From: Bacteroidales bacterium
Lineage (GTDB): Bacteria > Bacteroidota > Bacteroidia > Bacteroidales > UBA932
Direction of reading: 5' to 3'
DNA length: 18,310 nt
Assembly (NCBI GenBank): GCA_017631875.1
Contig: JAGBSL010000067.1
Location: 1 to 18,310, forward strand
The translations under genes were made by a program, and so were the position numbers. Of this stretch, positions 1-7,722 are shown piece by piece. Each line of letters begins with the position of its first letter. The first letter of the stretch is position 1. The notes beneath the pieces are model-generated. The model made no database searches. It worked only from the letters and a program-made list of their open reading frames with translations, and was not told the origin of the DNA.

Positions 1-164
1 TCAAGCTTTCCAGCTGCATAAACGCCTCCAATCAGAGATCCGATTGACGTACCTGCAACAGAGGTTATGTTGTAACCTCTGCTTACGAGCTCTTCGATAG
101 CTCCGATATATGCCCATCCTCGCGGCCCGCCGCTGGACAGCACCAATGCAACATCTTGTTTCAT
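1..164 (-). CDS. Patatin-like phospholipase, N-terminal fragment (3' end outside window)
   Basis: The 54 visible codons begin MKQDVALVLSSGGPRGWAYI and reach the window edge without a stop. They carry the two N-terminal hallmarks of bacterial patatin-like acyl hydrolases. One is the glycine-rich oxyanion-hole loop SGGPRG (residues 11-16). The other is the nucleophile elbow GTSIG with Ser40; the partner Asp (DGG/DGA motif) lies beyond the window. Such enzymes hydrolyse acyl esters of lipids, but substrate and location cannot be told from this fragment. The start is the only ATG giving the usual short beta-strand before the loop. It sits only about 17 bases after the pflA terminator stem on the same strand, with a TATTTTTG box (complement 170-177) in between. 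The transcript leader must therefore be very short, or the gene is read by leak-through. Confidence 0.85.
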   Translation of the reverse strand, partial: MKQDVALVLSSGGPRGWAYIGAIEELVSRGYNITSVAGTSIGSLIGGVYAAGKL

Positions 165-180
165 GATTACAAAAATAATA

Positions 181-205
181 AAAGACACGTTAAAAACGTG
201 CCTTT
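181..205 (-). terminator. Rho-independent terminator of pflBA
   Basis: On the minus strand, AAAGGCACGTT, loop TTT and AACGTGTCTTT form an 11-bp stem with one G-U pair. A T-rich tail (TTTATTATTTTTG) follows. It begins 8 bases after the pflA stop codon (213-215). The hairpin and U-tract orientation match termination of the pfl transcript. Confidence 0.88.
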
Positions 206-212
206 TACTATT

Positions 213-938
213 TTAGTTCAATACTGCGCAGTCGAAATATTCGTTGAACAGCGCCATGGCTCTGTCGAGTTGCTCAGGAGTGTTTGTCTTCGTGTCCTTG
301 AGCTTGTACTCCATTCCCATTGTCTCATACTTATGGATACCCAAAGTATGATAAGGAAGGATCTCAACCCTCTGGAGCATCTTGTAGTCCTTGAAATGCT
401 CTCCAAGAGCCCTGATGTCCTCTTCAAAGTCGCTGATTCCAGGGACAAGTACATATCTGAGCCAGAACGGCTTGCCGTTGTCCTCAAGCCACTTGGCAGT
501 CTTGAGTGTCTGCTCGTTGCTGCGTCCTGTCAGCTCCTTGTGTCTTGCATCATTGAACTGCTTGCAGTCCAGCAGCACGAGGTCTGTCTGTCTGAGAAGC
601 TCCTCGATGTCGCTGTTCCATCCGCCTCCGTTAGTGTCGATGCAGATGTGGATGTCCTCCTCCTTAAGTCTGGCATAGAGTGGAAGAAGCTCCTTTGCCT
701 GCATTGTCGGTTCACCGCCAGAGAAGGTTATGCCGCCGCGCTTTCCGAAGAAAGGCTTCTGGCTTACAGCCATCTTGACAATTTCCTCGACCTCTGTCAT
801 TGTGCCGCCCTCGAATGCTATAGTATCTGGATTTGCGCAGTACAGGCACTTGAAGGGACAGCCTTGAAGAAATACGACGAGCCTTAAGCCCGGCCCGTCG
901 TATGTTCCCATAGATTCGTAAGAGTGAACTCTTATCAT
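213..938 (-). CDS. pflA: Pyruvate formate-lyase activating enzyme (radical SAM)
   Basis: This 241-residue radical SAM enzyme uses a [4Fe-4S] cluster and S-adenosylmethionine to abstract a hydrogen from the glycyl-radical site of PflB, switching on formate-lyase in the anaerobic cytoplasm. The cluster motif CX3CX2C is visible as CPFKCLYC (Cys27, Cys31, Cys34). The SAM-binding GGE motif follows (FSGGEP, about residue 75). The N-terminal HSYESMGTYDGPGLR stretch matches the known PflA family pattern, and the length is close to the 246 residues of the E. coli enzyme. It lies 13 bases after the pflB stop on the same strand, so the two are cotranscribed in substrate-then-activator order. The first ATG fits the family N-terminus. 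Confidence 0.95.
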   Translation of the reverse strand: MIRVHSYESMGTYDGPGLRLVVFLQGCPFKCLYCANPDTIAFEGGTMTEVEEIVKMAVSQKPFFGKRGGITFSGGEPTMQAKELLPLYARLKEEDIHICIDTNGGGWNSDIEELLRQTDLVLLDCKQFNDARHKELTGRSNEQTLKTAKWLEDNGKPFWLRYVLVPGISDFEEDIRALGEHFKDYKMLQRVEILPYHTLGIHKYETMGMEYKLKDTKTNTPEQLDRAMALFNEYFDCAVLN

Positions 939-951
939 TATCGTCTGATTA

Positions 952-3177
952 TTATCTGAGTGACTCGTGGAATGTTCTTGAAATCACCTCAAGCTGATGC
1001 TCACGGCTGAGTCTGATGAAGTTTACAGCGTATCCTGAAACGCGGATAGTAAGCTGCGGATACTTCTCAGGGTGCTCCATTGCATCCTCAAGCATCTCTC
1101 TGTTGAGGACGTTCACGTTGAGGTGGTGTGCACCCTTGGTGAAGTAACCGTCCATCAAAGTGATGAGGTTCTCGAGCTTATCCTCGTTAGTCGGACCGAG
1201 TGACTTAGGCACGATTGAGAATGTATTCGAGATACCGTCCTTAGAATCGTGGTAGTCGAGCTTAGCTACTGATGAGAGTGATGCGATAGCTCCGTGAGTG
1301 TCACGTCCGTGCATTGGGTTTGCACCTGGTGCGAAAGCAACGCCCTTTGCTCTACCGTCTGGAGTAGCACCTGTCTTCTTTCCGTACATTACGTTCGAAG
1401 TAATTGTAAGGAGTGAGAGGGTAGGCATTGCATCCTTGTATACCTTACGTGTGCAGAGCTCAGTGTTGAAGAACTGAACGATGTCACGTGCGAGTACGTC
1501 AACTCTGTCATCGTCGTTACCGTACATTGGGAACTCGCCCTCGATGTCGAAGCCCTCAGTGAGGCCGTCTGCGTTGCGACGTGCTGTTACCTTTGCATGC
1601 TTGATTGCAGAGAGTGAGTCAGCAACGATTGAAAGACCAGCTACACCGTATGCGAGGTTGATTGTAGGGTTTGTATCGATGAACGCCATCTGTGATCTCT
1701 CATAGTCATACTTGTCATGCATGAAGTGGATGATGTTCATTGTCTCGTTGTAGACGCGAGCCACATCGTGGAGTACCTTCTTGTAGTTGTCCATTACCTC
1801 GTCGAAGTCGAGAACGTCGCTGCTGAGCGGCTTGATACCCTCTACCATGAGTGTGCCTGTGTTCTCGCAACGTCCGCCGTTGAGGGCGAGGAGGAGAGCC
1901 TTAGCGAGGTTTGCGCGTGCTCCGAAGAACTGGATTGACTTACCGATTGCCTGGTATGATACGCAGCATGCGATACCGTAGTCATCGCTGCCTCTTACCT
2001 TACGCATAAGCGAGTCGTTCTCGTACTGAACTGAGCTTGTGTCGATAGAAACCTGTGCGCAGAACTTCTTGAATCCCTCTGGAAGCTCTGGGTGCCAGAG
2101 AACTGTCATGTTTGGCTCTGGTGCAGGTCCGAGGTTGTAAAGAGTCTGGAGGAAACGGAATGAAGTCTTTGTAACCTTGCTCTTTCCACCTGTGAAACGG
2201 CCTCCGATAGCCTCAGTGATCCATGTAGGGTCACCAGCGAAGAGCTCGTTGTATGCGTTCATTCTGAGGTGACGCACCATTCTGAGCTTCATTACGAACT
2301 GGTCGATGAGCTCCTGTGCGAATGTCTCGTCGATGATGTTGTGGTCGAGGTCGTACTGGATGAAGATGTCGAGGAATGATGATACGTTACCGAGTGACAT
2401 TGCGGCGCCGTCCTGCTCCTTGACTGCAGCGAGGTATGCCATGTAAAGCCACTGAACTGCCTCCTGTGCGTTAGTTGCTGGTCTGCCGAGGTCGAGTCCG
2501 TAGTATGTACCCATGATCTTGATCTCCTGGAGAGCCTTGATCTGCTCTGCAACCTCCTCACGGAGAGTGATGCGTGAACGGGTCATTGTACCGGTGAGGT
2601 TTCTGAGGTCCTCCTTCTTAGCCTCGATCAGTCTGTCGATACCGTAGAGGGCAAGACGTCTGTAGTCACCGATGATACGGCCACGTGCATAGTTATCTGG
2701 AAGACCTGTAAGGAAGCCGAGTGAACGGTACTTACGGATTTCTTCTGTATATACGTCGAATACACCGTCGTTGTGTGTCTTTCTATAGTGAGTGAAGATC
2801 TCGATTACCTTAGGGTCGAGCTCGATGCCGTTCTCCTGGCAAGCCTTCTTTACTACCTGAAGACCACCGAAAGGCTTGATCGCTCTTCGGAGGAGCTCGT
2901 CTGTCTGAAGACCTACGATGAGCTCGTTCTCTCTGTCGATGTAGCCGGCTGCATGTGATGTGATAGTCGAAATTGTCTGTGCGTCGATTGAACGTACGCC
3001 GCCGTTAGCTCTCTCTTCTGCAAGAGCCTCACAGCACTTCTCCCAGAGCTTCTTTGTACGCTCTGTTGCTCCCTGAAGGAATGATGCGTCTCCCTCGTAA
3101 GGGGTGATGTTGTTGTAGACAAAGTCTGCAACGTCAATTCTACGGCTCCATCTGCCGTCGTTGAATTTCTGTGTCAT
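952..3177 (-). CDS. pflB: Formate C-acetyltransferase (pyruvate formate-lyase)
   Basis: This 741-residue glycyl-radical enzyme converts pyruvate and CoA to acetyl-CoA and formate, a central step of anaerobic sugar fermentation. The adjacent active-site cysteines are Cys404-Cys405 in GIACCVSYQ, equivalent to Cys418/419 of E. coli PflB. The C-terminal radical motif RVSGYAV places the radical Gly at residue 715, 26 residues from the end, exactly as in the 760-residue E. coli protein. No key residue is missing. The start gives the usual short N-terminal leader, and a good Bacteroidota promoter lies just upstream. pflA follows after 13 bases. The protein is destroyed by oxygen in its active form, which supports an anaerobic host. 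Confidence 0.97.
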   Translation of the reverse strand: MTQKFNDGRWSRRIDVADFVYNNITPYEGDASFLQGATERTKKLWEKCCEALAEERANGGVRSIDAQTISTITSHAAGYIDRENELIVGLQTDELLRRAIKPFGGLQVVKKACQENGIELDPKVIEIFTHYRKTHNDGVFDVYTEEIRKYRSLGFLTGLPDNYARGRIIGDYRRLALYGIDRLIEAKKEDLRNLTGTMTRSRITLREEVAEQIKALQEIKIMGTYYGLDLGRPATNAQEAVQWLYMAYLAAVKEQDGAAMSLGNVSSFLDIFIQYDLDHNIIDETFAQELIDQFVMKLRMVRHLRMNAYNELFAGDPTWITEAIGGRFTGGKSKVTKTSFRFLQTLYNLGPAPEPNMTVLWHPELPEGFKKFCAQVSIDTSSVQYENDSLMRKVRGSDDYGIACCVSYQAIGKSIQFFGARANLAKALLLALNGGRCENTGTLMVEGIKPLSSDVLDFDEVMDNYKKVLHDVARVYNETMNIIHFMHDKYDYERSQMAFIDTNPTINLAYGVAGLSIVADSLSAIKHAKVTARRNADGLTEGFDIEGEFPMYGNDDDRVDVLARDIVQFFNTELCTRKVYKDAMPTLSLLTITSNVMYGKKTGATPDGRAKGVAFAPGANPMHGRDTHGAIASLSSVAKLDYHDSKDGISNTFSIVPKSLGPTNEDKLENLITLMDGYFTKGAHHLNVNVLNREMLEDAMEHPEKYPQLTIRVSGYAVNFIRLSREHQLEVISRTFHESLR

Positions 3178-3203
3178 AAGTTGTTACCTCTAGTTTTCGG
3201 GCG

Positions 3204-3235
3204 CAAAGGTAACTCCAAATTTATAATAAAGCAAT
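3204..3235 (-). promoter_or_regulatory. Promoter of pflB (Bacteroidota -33/-7 type)
   Basis: On the minus strand, ATTG (complement 3232-3235) is followed after 20 bases by TACCTTTG (complement 3204-3211). This fits the known Bacteroidota consensus TTTG-N19-21-TAnnTTTG with one mismatch in the -33 box. The pflB ATG is 26 bases downstream of the -7 box. No FNR-like palindrome was seen. Confidence 0.6.
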
Positions 3236-3291
3236 AGCTTTACATACTAAATTGTAATTTTTATAAAATATAAATTAGGTTTTCCATTGAA

Positions 3292-3313
3292 GGGCATAGG
3301 TCGCCCTATGCCC
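3292..3313 (-). terminator. Hairpin downstream of ssb, probable terminator
   Basis: GGGCATAGG and CCTATGCCC form a perfect 9-bp stem with a 4-base loop. It begins 33 bases after the ssb stop codon and lies before the pflB promoter. The downstream T-run on the minus strand is poor (TTCAATGG), so termination may be weak or factor-assisted. Confidence 0.55.
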
Positions 3314-3346
3314 GGTCACGTACATTTCTTGTTTCTGGGGTTGTGA

Positions 3347-3685
3347 TTATTCCGGTGCGGAATCGTCATGTACGACTCTGATCTTGCTGGCCAGAACTTC
3401 GTAGTATGTCTTCTCAGTGCCGTCTGCGTTAGTGTATTTCGATGTCCTCAGTCTTCCTACGACATTCAGCGGCATGCCCACACAGATGCCGTATACATCT
3501 GGAATATCCTTGCTTTCCCAGGCCACTACGTTGTGCCATGTGGTTTCGGAAACGGCCGCTCCGTCCCTGGTCTTGTAAAGCAGGTCGGTGGCAAGCGAAA
3601 AGTTGGCGACCCTCATCCCGTTGTGCTCGTTGGTGCGTACTATTCCTACGCGTCCCTGGAGCTCGATCCTGTTGATGTGTTCCAT
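3347..3685 (-). CDS. ssb: Short single-stranded DNA-binding protein (OB fold)
   Basis: This 112-residue protein has the SSB OB-fold pattern. It opens with MEHINRIELQGRVG, continues with ANFSLAT and the signature TTWHNVVAWE (about residues 48-57), and has VVGRLRTSKYTNADG in the second half. SSBs coat single-stranded DNA in replication, recombination and repair. The protein stops soon after the OB fold, at VVHDDSAPE. It lacks the long linker and the acidic DDDIPF-like tip with which typical SSBs recruit partner proteins. Short SSB paralogues of this kind are known in Bacteroidales, so this is probably a secondary SSB, not the replicative one. It stands alone, divergent from the zinc-ribbon gene. 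Confidence 0.88.
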   Translation of the reverse strand: MEHINRIELQGRVGIVRTNEHNGMRVANFSLATDLLYKTRDGAAVSETTWHNVVAWESKDIPDVYGICVGMPLNVVGRLRTSKYTNADGTEKTYYEVLASKIRVVHDDSAPE

Positions 3686-4005
3686 AAGATTTTCGTTCTT
3701 GGATTGTTGTTAATAGTTCTTCCCCACATCTTATGCGCGCTTTGTAGGTTGCTTGCAAAGTAAAATGAAAAATGCCGTTCTACGGCCCTCTTGGCAGCTT
3801 TTCCTTAAAAAGTTTTTCTTTATTTTAAAATCGTCGTACCTTTTTTAAAATCCTAAAATTTATTTTATAGTGCGCAAAATTTATTTTTCAACCGTATGAT
3901 TTAAAAATTTGTAAAAATCTTTTTAAAAAAGAGAAAAACCTGCATGTTCGCTCTTGCTTTCCCTCTTCCTTTCTGCCGATATTTGGAGGAAAATCCAATA
4001 AAATT
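3686..4005. other. AT-rich intergenic region between divergent genes
   Basis: These 320 bases separate ssb (-) from the zinc-ribbon gene (+), with no supportable ORF. The middle is strongly AT-rich and holds AAAATTTATTTT twice (3855-3866 and 3876-3887), exactly 21 bases apart. TTTTAAAATC also occurs twice, around 3823-3832 and 3843-3852. A possible plus-strand promoter is CTTG, 21 bases, GATATTTG (3978-3985), about 20 bases before the 4006 ATG. For ssb, only a weak box TTACTTTG (complement 3756-3763) was seen. The GGAGG at 3985-3989 is too far from the ATG (16 bases) to be a normal ribosome-binding site. Confidence 0.5.
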
Positions 4006-4416
4006 ATGAGCTACGAGAGAAAATTGAGGCTATTACCTAAGTGTCTGCATTGTGGTGAAAAGATCCGCTATGGAAGGACGGACAAAAAGTTCTGCTGTGA
4101 AGAATGTAGGATGAGGCATCATAACGAACAGACGAAGGATAACAGAGCGTTCCGCCGCAGGGTGCTTGCTCAGTTGTCCTCCAATTATAATCTGTTGTCG
4201 ACGGTGCTGCAGACCGGTGCAGACTCGATACTTCTGGTGGATATTGTCGCCATGGGTTTTGTGCCCGGTATTGTCACGTCTTATTCACGCGTCGGTAAGC
4301 ATGATGAATTCGGGTGTTTTGACATAAAATACAGAATGACTGCCACTAAGCTGTCTTCTATAATAAAAATACAAAATGTTTCCTTAAATTTGCACGCTGA
4401 CTTAGACTCAGAGTAA
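4006..4416 (+). CDS. Zinc-ribbon protein of unknown function
   Basis: This 136-residue protein has an N-terminal treble-clef or zinc-ribbon-like site: Cys13-X2-Cys16, then FCCEEC with Cys30/Cys31 and Cys34. A basic stretch follows (RMRHHNEQTKDNRAFRRR). The C-terminal half includes GFVPGIVTSYSR and FGCFDIKYRM. From memory, small proteins with the pattern CxxCG...KKFCxxxCR followed by Asn/Arg-rich helices recur in Bacteroidota and are annotated as hypothetical. No function is established. The basic zinc module could bind nucleic acid, but that is inference. The next gene starts 13 bases after its stop, and a promoter-like TAAATTTG lies inside its last codons, so the two may or may not be cotranscribed. 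Codon choice looks less biased than in its neighbours. Confidence 0.75.
   Translation: MSYERKLRLLPKCLHCGEKIRYGRTDKKFCCEECRMRHHNEQTKDNRAFRRRVLAQLSSNYNLLSTVLQTGADSILLVDIVAMGFVPGIVTSYSRVGKHDEFGCFDIKYRMTATKLSSIIKIQNVSLNLHADLDSE
4385..4392 (+). promoter_or_regulatory. Possible -7 element for the M3 peptidase gene
   Basis: TAAATTTG matches TAnnTTTG exactly and ends 37 bases before the ATG at 4430. It lies within the coding end of the zinc-ribbon gene. No clear TTTG was found 19-21 bases upstream, so the call is tentative. Confidence 0.35.
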
Positions 4417-4429
4417 ATACATTATAAAT

Positions 4430-6517
4430 ATGAAGAAAACATTACTTATCGCAGGCGCAGCGCTTGCACTTATCAGTTGCAACATGAAGAATCCGCTTTT
4501 GACAGAGTCGACAGCGCCGTTCGGTGCTCCGGAGTTCGACAAGATCGAGAATGAACACTACCTTCCAGCATTCGAGCAGGGTATCGCAGAGGCCAAGGCC
4601 GAGATTGATGCTATCGTAGCCAACCAGGAGGAGCCTACATTCGAGAACACAATCGAGGCTATGGAGTATGCAGGCCAGACTCTCAGCAAGGTTGCGAGCA
4701 TCTTCTATGCTGTAATGGAGGCCCATACCGATGAAGAGAAGCAGCAGATCGCTGAGCAGATCTCGCCGATGCTTACAGAGTATTCGATGTATGTGTCCCT
4801 TAACAATGATCTTTTCCAGAGGGTGAAGGCAGTTTACGAGAAGAAGGATGAGCTTGGTCTTGACCAGGACCAGATGACCCTTCTCGAGGACAACTACAAG
4901 AGTTTCGTTCGCGGAGGTGCTAACCTTTCTGACGAGGACAAGGCTGTCTACAGCAAACTTTCAGAGGAGCTGTCTCTCCTTACTCTTCAGTTCAGCAAGA
5001 ACGTTCTTGCTGCAACAAACGCTTATACTCTTCACATAACTGACTCTACAGAGCTCAGTGGCCTTCCTGAGTTTGTGAAGACAATGGGTGCCGAGACTGC
5101 TGCCGAGAAGGGTCTTGAGGGATGGGCATTTACGCTTGATTATCCTAGCTATGGACCTTTCCTCAAGTACAGCACAAACCGTGAGCTCCGCAAGCAGGTA
5201 TGGATGGCTTACAACACAAGGGCTATCGGTGGCGAGTTCGACAACACTGAAATCGTGAAGAAGATTGTTGATCTCCGCATCAAGATTGCCAATATTCTCG
5301 GTTACGAGACTTATGCTGACTATGCTCTCGAGGAGAGAATGGCTAAGAGCAAGACAACGGTAGATGGATTCATCATGCAGCTTCTTGAGCCTTCAATGGA
5401 GTTTGCAAAGAAGGATGTCGCAGACGTTCTCGCCTATGCGAAGAAGAACGGCTTCGAGGAGAACGTTCTCCAGCCATGGGACTTCAGCTATTGGTCAGAG
5501 AGGTATCAGGAGGCAGAGTACTCTCTCAGCGCAGAGGAACTCAAGCCTTACTTCCAGCTCGAAAGCTGCATTGATGCAGTGTTCGGCCTTGCAACACGTC
5601 TTTACGGCATTACTTTCGAGGAGCGTAACGATATCCCTGTATATCACCAGGATGTAAAGGTATATGAGGTTAAGGATGCAGACGGCAGCCACCTCTCACT
5701 CTTCTATGCTGACTTCTTCCCTCGCGCAAGCAAGAGAGGCGGTGCATGGATGACTGACTTCCGTGGTCAGAGCGTAAGAGACGGCGTAGAGTATCGTCCA
5801 TTCGTTACTATCGTATGTAACTTCACAAAGCCTACTGCAGACGCTCCGGCACTCATCACTCACGATGAGCTCACAACATTCCTCCACGAGTTCGGACACG
5901 CTCTCCATGGAATGCTTGCAAAGGGTCGTTATCCATCACTCACTGGTACAAGCGTATCTCGTGACTTTGTGGAGCTTCCTTCTCAGATCATGGAGAACTG
6001 GGCATATGAGCCAGAGTATCTCAACTCATTCGCTAAGCACTACCAGACAGGTGAGCCTATCCCAGCAGAGCTTATCGAGAAGATCGTTGCAGCAAAGAAC
6101 TATCTCGCAGCTTATGGCCAGGTACGCCAGCTCCACTTCGGTTACCTCGACATGGCATGGCATTCTCTCAAGGAGGTTCCGTCTGCAAGCACAGTTGAGT
6201 TCGAGCAGGGTGTTCTCGCTCCTTGGGGCGTTCTTCCTGCAGCAGAGGGTGCAGCATTCTCAAACTCGTTCTCTCACATCTTCTCTGGCGGATACTCTGC
6301 AGGATACTACTCATACAAGTGGGCAGAGGTTCTTGAGGCAGATGCTTTCTCGCTCTTCAAGGAGAAGGGAATCTTCAACACTGAGGTTGCAGATTCATTC
6401 CGCAGAAACATCCTTGAAAAGGGAGGTTCCGAGGACGAGGCAGTGATCTACCGCAACTTCCGCGGCCACGATCCTCAGCCTGAGGCGCTCATGAAGAAGC
6501 TTGGCCTTACCAAGTAA
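4430..6517 (+). CDS. dcp: M3-family peptidyl-dipeptidase / oligopeptidase, lipoprotein
   Basis: This 695-residue zinc metallopeptidase belongs to family M3 (Dcp/oligopeptidase A group), which trims short peptides. The active site is HEFGHALHG with His486, Glu487 and His490. Glu515 in FVELPSQIMENW is the expected third zinc ligand, spaced as in thimet oligopeptidase. The N-terminus MKKTLLIAGAALALISC has a signal peptide with lipobox LISC, making Cys17 the lipidation site. The enzyme is therefore predicted to be membrane-anchored outside the cytoplasm. No acidic residue follows closely after Cys17, which argues against the Bacteroidota surface-export signal and for a periplasmic position. Length matches the family. 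The exact dipeptidyl versus endopeptidase specificity cannot be settled here. The stop codon abuts a repeat/terminator element. Confidence 0.93.
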   Translation: MKKTLLIAGAALALISCNMKNPLLTESTAPFGAPEFDKIENEHYLPAFEQGIAEAKAEIDAIVANQEEPTFENTIEAMEYAGQTLSKVASIFYAVMEAHTDEEKQQIAEQISPMLTEYSMYVSLNNDLFQRVKAVYEKKDELGLDQDQMTLLEDNYKSFVRGGANLSDEDKAVYSKLSEELSLLTLQFSKNVLAATNAYTLHITDSTELSGLPEFVKTMGAETAAEKGLEGWAFTLDYPSYGPFLKYSTNRELRKQVWMAYNTRAIGGEFDNTEIVKKIVDLRIKIANILGYETYADYALEERMAKSKTTVDGFIMQLLEPSMEFAKKDVADVLAYAKKNGFEENVLQPWDFSYWSERYQEAEYSLSAEELKPYFQLESCIDAVFGLATRLYGITFEERNDIPVYHQDVKVYEVKDADGSHLSLFYADFFPRASKRGGAWMTDFRGQSVRDGVEYRPFVTIVCNFTKPTADAPALITHDELTTFLHEFGHALHGMLAKGRYPSLTGTSVSRDFVELPSQIMENWAYEPEYLNSFAKHYQTGEPIPAELIEKIVAAKNYLAAYGQVRQLHFGYLDMAWHSLKEVPSASTVEFEQGVLAPWGVLPAAEGAAFSNSFSHIFSGGYSAGYYSYKWAEVLEADAFSLFKEKGIFNTEVADSFRRNILEKGGSEDEAVIYRNFRGHDPQPEALMKKLGLTK

Positions 6518-6610
6518 ACATCATCCACGAAAACATAGAGAAAGCGTGGCAGATCCAACCTTTGAGGTGGGTATCTGCCACGCTTTTCCTATATAACTGT
6601 GGACGGTGTC
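6518..6610 (+). repeat. 93-bp double-hairpin repeat, copy A (bidirectional terminator)
   Basis: This sequence starts on the base after the M3 peptidase stop codon. It is 90/93 identical to the reverse complement of 10318-10410. The differences are at 6558, 6598 and 6606. Hairpin 1 pairs AAAGCGTGGCAGAT (6541-6554) with ATCTGCCACGCTTT (6573-6586); the inner CCAACCT/AGGTGGG also pairs with one mismatch. Hairpin 2 is imperfect, with TGTGGACG and CGTCCGCA closing on GTGT (6598-6617). Short T-runs follow hairpin 1 on both strands. Together with a few flanking bases it fills the whole gap between the convergent peptidase and permease genes. Confidence 0.85.
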
Positions 6611-6624
6611 GTCCGCACAATATA

Positions 6625-7716
6625 TTATTTAGGGGCGATGCGGTAGAGGATGCCGGCGATGAGGGCGAAAATGATGTTCGGGAGCCAGAGGGCTATGAAT
6701 GGCGGGAGAGTACCGGTATGAACAAACATCTGGCTGAAGCGGAGGAATAGGATGTAGGTGAAGGCAAGAGCGATACCTATACCGATGTTCCAACCGATAC
6801 CGCCCCTTCTCTTCTTTGAAGACAATGCAACACCCATAATGGTCAGGATGAAGGCTGAGAATGGGAGCGCTAAACGGGTATTCTTCTCAATAAGGGCGAA
6901 TTTTACGTTTGCATCTCCTCGCATCTGCTGCGTAGCAATCATATCATTGAGTTCCTCATAATCAAGAGTTTCTACGGTCTTTTCCGTCATATAGAAGTCT
7001 TTAACGGACAAGGCCAGAGTCGTATCCATCTGGCGGCCGCTGCGGATCTTGTCAGTGAGGTCCTCATTATACTCTCTGATGAAGTATTTTTTCAGGCGCC
7101 ATGTACCTTTAAGAGTATCATATACGGCCGTTTCCGCTGAAATTTTAGACACGAGCTTGTTATCCTCTATCCTTTCGATAGTAAAGCGGTAAGCGGTATT
7201 GTTCCATGAACTGAATGACTCGGCATATACAAACTCTCCCGGCGCTGTCTGATAATGGACATTCCTGCCGACGCTCTTATGCCTGTCCTTAATATATTGC
7301 GTTTCGAAATCCAGTCGCGTCTTGTTGGCGTCCGGTATGACGAAAAGGTTGAGCCAAAGCGACAAAAGAGCGATTATGGTCGCTGAGAACACGTATGGCA
7401 CCATCATCCTGTGGAAGCTGATGCCGCAGGAGAGGATGGCTACGATCTCAGAGTCAGCCGCCATCTTGGACGTAAAGAAGATGACCGTAATGAACACGAA
7501 CAGCGGGCTGAACATGTTTATAAAGTACGGAATGAAGTTCAGATAGTAGTCGAAGATGACTGCCTTGAGCGGAGCCTCCTTCGACACGAAGTCATCGATC
7601 TTCTCACTGATGTCGAAGATGATGACAATGCCGATGATAAGCAGCAGCGCCACAAAGAAGGTTCCCATGAACTTCTTTATTATGTATAGGTCTATCTTTC
7701 TTGGTGAGAGATCCAT
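6625..7716 (-). CDS. LptF/LptG family (YjgP/YjgQ) lipopolysaccharide-export permease
   Basis: This 363-residue inner-membrane protein has the LptF/LptG layout. Three N-terminal membrane helices (about 17-35, 62-82, 103-127) are followed by a periplasmic domain (about 130-280) and three C-terminal helices (about 283-299, 308-329, 338-358). Pairs of such permeases bind the ATPase LptB and extract lipopolysaccharide from the inner membrane toward the outer membrane. The N-terminal basic stretch PRKIDLYIIKKF and the short cytoplasmic loop SSKKRRGG are typical. It starts 6 bases after the tgt stop, so the two form an operon, an arrangement I recall as common in Bacteroidota. LptF cannot be told from LptG with certainty. 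The likely partner is the permease half of the fusion gene at 13466-15922. The gene ends at the double-hairpin element. Confidence 0.9.
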   Translation of the reverse strand: MDLSPRKIDLYIIKKFMGTFFVALLLIIGIVIIFDISEKIDDFVSKEAPLKAVIFDYYLNFIPYFINMFSPLFVFITVIFFTSKMAADSEIVAILSCGISFHRMMVPYVFSATIIALLSLWLNLFVIPDANKTRLDFETQYIKDRHKSVGRNVHYQTAPGEFVYAESFSSWNNTAYRFTIERIEDNKLVSKISAETAVYDTLKGTWRLKKYFIREYNEDLTDKIRSGRQMDTTLALSVKDFYMTEKTVETLDYEELNDMIATQQMRGDANVKFALIEKNTRLALPFSAFILTIMGVALSSKKRRGGIGWNIGIGIALAFTYILFLRFSQMFVHTGTLPPFIALWLPNIIFALIAGILYRIAPK

Positions 7717-7722
7717 GGTCTG

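Noticed and set aside
156..887. 243-codon open frame on the plus strand
   Set aside because: It is antisense to pflA, which has the full radical SAM motif, and its start overlaps the patatin start and the terminator. No recognisable domain.
3178..3346. FNR-like site upstream of pflB
   Set aside because: No TTGAT-N4-ATCAA palindrome or close variant was found; only the Bacteroidota promoter boxes are supportable.
5865..6446. 193-codon plus-strand frame inside the M3 peptidase gene
   Set aside because: It is the +1 frame of a gene with an intact HEFGH active site, and its Ser/Arg/Gln-rich composition is a frame artefact.
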